Origin: Bos javanicus
Lineage: Eukaryota > Chordata > Mammalia > Artiodactyla > Bovidae
DNA: 64,000 nt
Reading direction: 5' to 3'
Assembly: GCF_032452875.1 (NCBI RefSeq)
Contig: NC_083868.1
Coordinates: 101,118,537 to 101,182,536, forward strand
Below, piece after piece: positions 56,524 through 64,000 of this stretch (its first letter is position 1; every line of letters begins with the position of its first letter). The notes beneath the pieces are model-generated. The model had not been told where the DNA came from. It saw only the letters and a list, made by a program, of their open reading frames with translations, and did no database searches. Both the position numbers and the translations under genes were made by a program.

Positions 56524-58427
56524 TCAAAATGGCTGTCTCGGGAGGCCTTACAAATAGCTATGAAAAGAGGAGAAGTGTAAAGCAAAGGAGAAAAGGAAAG
56601 ATATAAGCATCTGAATGCAGAGTTCCAAAGAATAGCAAGAAGAGATAAGAAAGCCTTCCTCAATGATCAATGCAAAGAAATAGAGGAAAACAGCAGAATG
56701 GGAAAGACTAGAGATCTCTTCAAGAAAATTAGAGATACCAAGAGAATATTTCATGCAAAGATGGACTTGATAAAGGACAGAAATGGTATGGACCTAACAG
56801 AAGCAGAAGATATTAAGAAGAGGTGGCAAGAATACACAGAAGAACTGTACAAAAAAGATCTTCAAGACCAAGATAATCACGATGGTGTGATCACTCACCT
56901 AGAGCCAGACATCCTGGAATGGGAAGTCAAGTGGGCCTTAGAAAGCATCACTACGAATAAAGCTAGTGGAGGGAATGGAATTCCAGTTGAGCTATTTAAA
57001 ATCCTGAAAGATGATGCTGTGAAAGTGTTGCACTCAATATGCCAGCAAATTTGGAAAACTCAGCAGTGGCCACAGGACTGGAAAAGGTTAGTTTTCACTC
57101 CAATCCCAAAGAAAGGCAATGCCAAAGAATGCTCAAACTACTGCACAATTGCACTCATCTCACAAGCTAGTAAAGTAATGCTCAAAATTCTCCAAGCCAG
57201 GCTTCAGCAATACATGAACTGTGAGCTTCCTGATGTTCAAGCTGGTTTTAGAAAAGGCAGAGGAACCAGGGATCAAATTGCCAACATCTGCTGGATCATC
57301 AAAAAAGCAAGAGAGTTCCAGAAAAACATCTATTTCTGCTTTATTGATTATGCCAAAGCTTTTGACTATGTGGATCACAATAAACTGTGGAAAATTCTGA
57401 AAGAGATGGGAATACCAGACTACCTGATCTGCCTCTTGAGAAACCTATATGCAGGTCAGGAAGCAACAGTTAGAACTGGACATGGAACACAGCCTGGTTC
57501 CAAATAGGAAAAGGAGTACGTCAAGACTGTATATTGTCACCCTGCTTATTTAATGTACATGCAGAGTACATCATGAGTAATGCTGGGCTGGAAAAAGCAC
57601 AAGCTGGAATCAAGATTGCTGGGAGAAATATCAATAACCTCAGATATGCAGATGACACCACCCTTGTGGCAGAAAGTGAAGACGAACTGAAAAGCCTCTT
57701 GATGAAAGTGAAAGAGGACAGTGAAAAAGTTGGCTTAAAGCTCAACATTCAGAAAGCGAAGATCATGGCATCCAGTCCCATCACTTCATGGCAAACAGAT
57801 GGGGAAACAGTGGAAACGGTGTCAGACTTTATTTTTGGGGGGTCCAAAATCACTACAGATGGTGACTGCAGCCATGAAATTAAAAGACACTTACTCCTTG
57901 GAAGAAAAGTTATGACCAACCTAGATAGCATATTCAAAAGCAGAGACATTGCTTTGCCAACAAAGTTCTGTCTAGTCAAGGCTATGGTTTTTCTAGTAGT
58001 CATGTATGGATATGAGAGTTGGACTGTGAAGAAGGCTGAGCGCCGAAGAATTGATGCTTTTGAACTGTGGTGTTGGAGAAGACTCTTGAGAGTCCCTTGG
58101 ACTGCAAGGAGATCCAACCAGTCCATCCTAAAGGAGATCAGTCCTGGGTGTTCTTTGGAAAGACTGATGCTAAAGCTGAAACTCCAATACTTTGGCCACC
58201 TCATGTGAAAAGTTGACTCATTGGAAAAGACTCTGATGCTGGGAGGGATTGCGGGCAGGAGGAGAAGGGGATGACAGAGGATGAGATGGCTGGATGGCAT
58301 CACCGACTCGATGGACGTGAGTTTCAGTAAACTCTGGGAGTTGGTGATGGACAGGGAGACCTGACGTGTTGCAATTCATGGGGTCACAAACAGTCAGACA
58401 CGACTGAGCGACTGAACTGAATTGAAT
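56524..58427 (+). mobile_element. BovB LINE, 1.9 kb, young
   Basis: From AAATGGCTGTCTCGGGAGGC to GACTGAGCGACTGAACTGAA. 5' truncation lies in the linker before the RT. This is the best preserved BovB of the window along its length, with only one frameshift in the RT. No clear target duplication is seen. Confidence 0.95.
56698..58208 (+). pseudogene. BovB reverse transcriptase with a single frameshift
   Basis: Two abutting frames, 56698-57507 (269 codons) and 57534-58208 (224 codons). The first has motif A FIDYAKAFDYVDH with Asp at residue 217; the second has YADD at residues 38-41 and then the C-terminal part ending at WTVKKAERRRID and LKLKLQYFGHLM. The break is a one-base loss near 57488 (GGAACACAGCC where sister copies read GGAACAACAGAC). 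The endonuclease domain is missing, so no autonomous element. Confidence 0.9.
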
Positions 58428-58596
58428 CTAGTACACGCTTCCTTAATAGTTTGAAACATGACAACTTATTATAGTAATTCATGAACTAAAAATTTCTGAT
58501 ACACATTTTTGAACAAGATTATAACCAATGTATTGTACTCTCCTATGATAGCTATATAGGCAAAAACACTACCTTGTCTCATATATTTAAGTAATT

Positions 58597-58871
58597 GCTG
58601 CTGCTACTAAGTTGCTTCAGTCGTGTCCGACTCTGTGCGACCCCATAGAGGGCACCCCACCAGGCTCCCCCATCCCTGGGATTCTCCAGGCAAGAACACT
58701 GGAGTGGGTTGCCATTTCCTTCTCCAATGCATGAAAGTGAAAAGTGAAAGTAAAGTCACTCAGTCATGTCCGACTCTTCGTGACCCCATGGACTGCAGTC
58801 TACTAGGCTCCTCCATCCATGGGATTTTCCAGGCAAGAGTACTGGAGTGGGGTGCCATTGCCTTCTCTGAA
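58597..58871 (-). mobile_element. BovA2 SINE with target duplication
   Basis: Reverse dimer from GCTGCTGCTACTAAGTTGCT to CATTGCCTTCTCTGAA. TTAAGTAATT is repeated at 58587-58596 and 58872-58881. Confidence 0.95.
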
Positions 58872-58881
58872 TTAAGTAATT

Positions 58882-61800
58882 AATAAAAGAGTAAATACAT
58901 GTGAAACATCTGTCAAAGTGACTGAGACATGATAGTTTAGTAAATGCAAATCCATTTACTCTTTCTTTGTTTTTGAACTAAATTACAGCTGGTCAATTAC
59001 ATGCAAATTCACCTCATGTGCAAAACACATCCACACACTCACAGATCTAAAATGAGTTCTGGGTAGAGTAAGAATCACTTTTGCCTAATTTTATCCAACA
59101 TAATCTGGCTTCTCAGGTAAGATGCCCTGTGGACCACAGTTATTTTATTGTAATTGTATTTGTATTATCTTTTTAAAGACAAGTTTCTAAAAGGAAGAGA
59201 CAATGCTATTTTAGGGGAAATTTGTATAGATCATGTTTTTTCGTTAACACCAACTTAAAAGACATGTAAAACAGTTTCATGTCTTATAAACAGCCTAAAG
59301 AAAGAAAGACGTTCATAACCGACCCTGATTATATACATGGAAAGGACAGCATTTCTTGCTAAATTGCCTTATAAAGTGGATTTTCCTTAAACATTGCTAC
59401 AGTCTTTCCAAAAATAGTCTAATATCTTCCTACAGAAGTTTTTAATTGGGTAATTTGATTAGTACATTTGTTAGAAATAAAAACCCTATTATATATTTAT
59501 GGCATAATGATTAACTAATTATCTTCAATAACAATTTTTTGTTTCTTGCCTCATTGCACATCAATGATTTTTTTTTTAGAGGACTTACATGGAATTTCTA
59601 ATTCTTTTTTCCACAAACACAGTCTAGAAAAAATTAATATCATGGATTTGATTCCAGAAGGAGGCACCCTGTGTATACCAATTATGAAACTGGTAAAGCA
59701 CTCTATTTTAAGACACCAGCAAAACAGTAAGACTCATAGAGGACACTTAGAATTACTACAATTGATATCTGCGACCTTTCTAAATCTTGGAAATCCATTC
59801 ATTGTGATTTACCTGCAAATGAAGAAAAACAATGTAACAGTAATGTTGATATCTGCGGTGTATTACTACCTCCACCCTATCCAATACTAAATGTCTTACA
59901 AGTGATTTTGTGTTATTTTATTTCGTCTTCCATTTTGTTTTCCTCAGTAAGAAGCTCTTAACTGTTTATAAAGTCAGTATCAGTGTCCCGTGTGAAAACA
60001 CCAAGACCTAAGGGAAAGCCACAACCCCGAGGTCAAAGTGCCACAATTATTCCCTGTTTTACTGGAAGTGGAGGAATGTGAAGTGGCTTAATAATCCTTC
60101 CTCAAATCTGCCATGGCATTTGTCACCTGGAACCTAAAGAAACACACTAAATCTCTCATAAATCCAGGCTCCTTCCACTACTGGCTTTATTCATCCTCCA
60201 CATGAAAAAATAAAATAAAGAATTATTATTTTGGCCAGGTGGGAGAGAAGATGTAAAATTCTCTCCAATGCCTTTGGCCCTTCTACTTCTCCACTAGCAA
60301 TCATATTAACACTTTCGTCTTTATTCTTCATAGCACATATTGCTCACAATCTGGTTATTATAACATTTTCACATAAAAACTGGAGTAAGCTACTTCTGCA
60401 AACAACTAAACTCAGGTTTCCACTTTGGGCTTTTATGGAACATTAAGCTATGTAAATATGTTAGAGATTCAAAATTCAGTCTTAACTAGGAATTCAGTTA
60501 TGAATGAAGATGCCCAGACTCCTCATATTTCCTCTCATGAACTCTTAACTTATATTCTAGAAAGATGAGATGTAAAAAATATTATAATAAATAATGTTTT
60601 TTGTAATAGTTCTACTGTGTATTAATAATAAATCATCAACATTGGCAGTTGTAGCAGCATGGAGCTGAAGAAGTTACCAAGGTAAGAAATCGATTGACAA
60701 ATATTTATTTCAGCATAACAGTGATACTGCTATCTTTGGTGCAGATAACAGCAAAGCAGGAACCAGCAAAGGAACACATTGTAGCCTGAAGAAGTTTTAG
60801 AGTCAACATGAGCTATCTCTTCACATTTTCTTAGAAGGAAGTCAGTGAAATATCAATAAAGTAGAAGACAAGTACATTGAAGTCTTGCTAACATCTATAG
60901 AAACAGAATTAAAAAGATTCCATTGGTTTTGCTGTATACATAATCTTACCCCTATGGTAAAAAAGCAAAGTTAGAATAAAATACCAAGAGAACAATAAAA
61001 AAAAATCATAATGCTAATATTTTCTAATTTATTTTAAAATTCTTTTAGTAAAGGCAGTGTGATATCAGTAGAGGTGAGTTGTAATCTATGCATTTGGGGC
61101 AGCCTGTTCCTTAATGAGGAATATAACACTAAGGGGTTCAAAGACCATGTACCAGAGGCAGCAAATACCCTTCAGCTCTCTGTATCATTAGCATAATGAG
61201 AGTCAAAATTAGACTCTTACTGGTGATATTTTGTGGTATTGACTAGAAATATTTTAGAATCATTCTCATAAATATCTTAACAACCTTTTCATGTTTTTCT
61301 ACTCAGAATGAAACTTCCAGTAGTCCAATTATGTACCAATAACATACTGATCTTAAATACGCCCTTCTCTGAATTGCTGGAGCTAAAAGTATGCAAATAA
61401 GATTTCCCAAATTCCTGTGCTAGGGTTTGACCAAAGTAAACACTGTTTGTGAATGATGGAGCTAGCAAATGATGAGCAAATTAAAGATATTAATTCTCTC
61501 CCCTTTTCTTTGCTTCTTTGTAGCATCTGTGGAAATGGGTGTGTCCTGGCAATAAGGGTATGGATAGGAAGCCCATAGTACTCACTTCTAACTATTGGAG
61601 CATACTGATATTTATTTTTAAAAAAGACAAAGATAAAAATTATCTAAATTTGCTTGTATTGATTAAAAGCACATTATTTTGCATAAAATGTCAATATTAC
61701 TTGAATTGAAGCCATATATAAGTATCTATATTTATCTGCTTTCAGTGATAAAATATACTGGACACTAACCAATTCATGTTCTAGAGTTATTGTAATCATT

Positions 61801-62198
61801 ATGTATCCTAAATAATAAAAGGAAATAAGGTAATTTTATTTAGATGTATCCATAATATTTCTTTATTATTGTCAAATAAATAATTTATCTCAATATGGAG
61901 GAAAAATGAATATGTATTAATTCATTTAATAAACCTATATTATGGTCAATGTTATTAAACACCACAAGACAGGAAATTAAAAAAAAAAAAAAAACAGGAG
62001 AAAAAACAATGCTGCTTAATAAAAGACTACAGTTGTTAAGTTGCATAGGGGAAATGTATATTAGGTAAACACTAGTGATATAAAATAAAATTAGAAGTAA
62101 TATTTTATAAATTGTCTTTAAGATTACGTGAAATGTCCAAAAGAAGTATAATACTGCCAAAAGTGTGAAAATAATTGATGAAAATATGCCAAAGATAG
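58882..62198. other. Unique DNA, the longest transposon-poor interval
   Basis: About 3.3 kb with no recognised young repeat. A 114-codon plus-strand frame (59546-59890) has no domain I recognise. An A run lies at 61979-61995. Confidence 0.5.
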
Positions 62199-62405
62199 GG
62201 GTTTCCGAGGTGGCTCCTTGGTGAAGAATCCACCTACTATTGCCAGAGACACAGGAGACTGTGTGGGTTTGATCCCTGGGTTGGCAAGTTCCTTGCAGAA
62301 GAAAATGCCAACCCACTGCAGTATTCTTGCCTGGAGAATCACATGGACAGAGGAGCTTTACCAGGCTACAGTCCATGGGGTCGCAGAATCAGATACTACC
62401 AAGCA
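62199..62405 (+). mobile_element. Bov-tA SINE (older)
   Basis: GGGGTTTCCGAGGTGGCTCC to AAGCACACATGCACACAGG. A short insertion (GACACAGGAGACTGTG) precedes the B-box GGTTTGATCCC. Confidence 0.88.
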
Positions 62406-62594
62406 CACATGCACACAGGCACATGCCAAAGACACAGATTATGCAACATGCTCCTTTTATGCAGGAGCATAAAGGATTATGCTTTAAAAACTTAAAGATT
62501 ATAAGTCACAACCCATGAAACACAGAGCAAGCGATACAACAGCACTCAGTGGAGGGTCAATGGCAAAATAACACAGATTTTGTGAATTTCACTT

Positions 62595-62670
62595 ATCAAA
62601 TTATCCCCAGTGCCTAGGTCTGGTACACAACTGATGTCCAATAAGTAGTTGATAAATAAGTAACTGAGCA
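62595..62670 (+). mobile_element. L2-like 3' remnant
   Basis: CAGTGCCTAGGTCTGGTACA followed by TGTCCAATAAGTAGTTGATAAATAAG recalls the L2/MIR 3' end (cagtgcctggcacatagtag ... caataaatatttgttgaatg). Ancient. Confidence 0.6.
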
Positions 62671-63281
62671 AGTAAATGGAGGGGGAGTTACTTTGGTTAA
62701 AAAAACAAAAATAGTGTTGGGGAAAGGCATTCCAGGCAGAGAGGACAAGAAAGAGGTAGATGTTCTTGATGGGAGAAAGGCTAGTGACTGAGCCTGGAAA
62801 ATACTGACAGAATAAGAATGGTACCAGAGGGGCTGGATTACAGGACAAGAACCAAACTTAACAGAATCTTGAAGATAGTATTAAGTTTTTTACATTTTAT
62901 CTCAAGTACAATAGAAAATGATGTGTTATGAGCCTGGGAATGGTATTATAACATCTAATTTTCACTTTGAGGTTTTCCATCCAACTACTAGGTGGAAAAA
63001 AGTTTGGATAAAAAGATTCAGTTGGATAAAGAAGACGCAGATAGAAGGATATAGCAGTATTATTGAATGAAGACATTGGTTTGGGTTGGAGTAAATTTCC
63101 AAAAACACACACATACACATACACATACCCACACAGAAGGAAAGCTTGGAAATTTGAAAGAGAAATGAATAGAAAAAGAATCATGTTCTGAGAAGTATGA
63201 TACTTGAATTCTGGCCCCTACTGAGCATTTACTAGCCATGTGTCTTTGCAAAAGTAAATTAAACTCATCTATGAAAGTAGG
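62671..63281. other. Unassigned DNA
   Basis: The segment GGAAAGGCATTCCAGGCAGA onward (62717-63050) looks like an old mammalian repeat but I cannot name it. A short CACACATACACA stretch lies at 63105-63135. Confidence 0.4.
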
Positions 63282-63488
63282 GCTACCCAGATAGTACAGA
63301 GGTAAGGAATCTTCCTGCCAGTGCTGGAGACACAAGAGATGCAGATTCAATCCCTGGGTCAGGAAGATCCCCTGGAGAAGGGAATGGCAAACCACTCCAG
63401 TATTCTTGCTTGGAAAATCCCATAGATAGGGGAGCCTGGTGGACTACAGTCCTTAGAGTCACAAAGAGCTGGACACAGTTGAGCACAT
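63282..63488 (+). mobile_element. Bov-tA SINE (older)
   Basis: GGGCTACCCAGATAGTACAG to CAGTTGAGCACATGGC. B-box GATTCAATCCC. Diverged from the young consensus. Confidence 0.9.
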
Positions 63489-64000
63489 GGCATGCTGCAC
63501 ATGAAAGGAAAGATGAGAATTAGAGGAACTTTAAGGTCTCTTCTAGTTCTACTACTGCAGACTACTTAATTTTTGAAGGAAAATGTTGTTGAGCCTGAAA
63601 TTTTTAAAGGTCAATTAACCAAGGTTCTCCAGGGAAATGTGCCACTGAAACAAAGATTTTCATAAGAATAAAAAATAAAAATCTGGTTTTAGAACATTAT
63701 AAGCAATGCTGAGTTTTAAGACATGAAATAGTTTGCTAATTTTATAAATCATAGAAACTGATTTGAAAGCACAAAATTTTAAGCACTTAAAATTTTGGAG
63801 TTTTAAAAAAAATCTCTCCTAAGTAAATTTTGAGTTAAAAAGGAATAAACTGCATTTGTATTAAAATATATATACGAATATACAAATAGTCCAACTAAAA
63901 ATATACACCCAAAATAGTGGCCAAGGTATAAAGCAAAATTAGGATAGATATATACATTATGATATTTTAAAGGAAGTATATTGCTCTAAATATTTTCTGT
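63489..64000. other. AT-rich unique DNA at window end
   Basis: No recognised feature; TA-rich near 63865-63900. Confidence 0.5.

Noticed and set aside
59546..59890. 114-codon frame in unique DNA
   Set aside because: No recognisable family, signal or splice context; chance cannot be excluded.

Overview
The window is AT-rich, non-coding DNA from a ruminant (Pecora) nuclear genome, most likely cattle or a close relative. The evidence is the combination of BovB (RTE-type) LINEs, Bov-tA SINEs (a tRNA-Glu-like head joined to a BovA unit), dimeric BovA2 SINEs ending in AGC repeats, and a ruminant-type L1 5' UTR. I see no intact host protein-coding gene, no RNA gene other than SINE-derived ones, no CpG island and no CRISPR array. 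The longest open frames belong to decayed BovB reverse transcriptase.

Layout. 1-3.6 kb: an L1 tail, a Bov-tA and a 2.5 kb BovB (minus strand) with a 590-codon RT frame. 3.6-9.8 kb: old DNA-transposon and LTR remnants, a CA repeat, a 0.55 kb pyrimidine tract, and an old BovB interrupted by a BovA2. 10.6-17.4 kb: a 5'-complete L1 (long UTR, broken ORF1, ORF2 endonuclease) that stops abruptly against a BovB 3' fragment. 17.4-22.7 kb: SINEs in unique DNA. 22.7-24.0 kb: a processed pseudogene of MCUR1 (CCDC90A). 24.0-30.3 kb: nested L1, BovB and SINE insertions plus a solo LTR with a 4-bp target duplication. 30-45 kb: unique DNA with BovB copies and SINEs, including a 201-bp segment copied into a BovB from 1.2 kb away. 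45.5 kb: an E-box cluster in otherwise unique sequence. 49-50.5 kb: a dead mariner beside an L1 3' end. 50.5-64 kb: SINEs, degenerate L1 and a 1.9 kb BovB.

From my boundary estimates BovB makes up about 13 kb (13 pieces), SINEs about 6.4 kb (over 30 copies) and L1 about 8 kb. BovA, BovA2 and Bov-tA share sequence with BovB and are thought to be mobilised by its machinery, so the LINE and SINEs form one parasite system. None of the copies here is autonomous.

I did not find a convincing undescribed gene system. The observations most worth checking are the antisense reading frame that stays open in several independent BovB copies, the 201-bp templated insertion, the L1/BovB junction with loss of the L1 3' half, and the E-box cluster. 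Family names are recognised by eye; boundaries carry an uncertainty of several bases to tens of bases.
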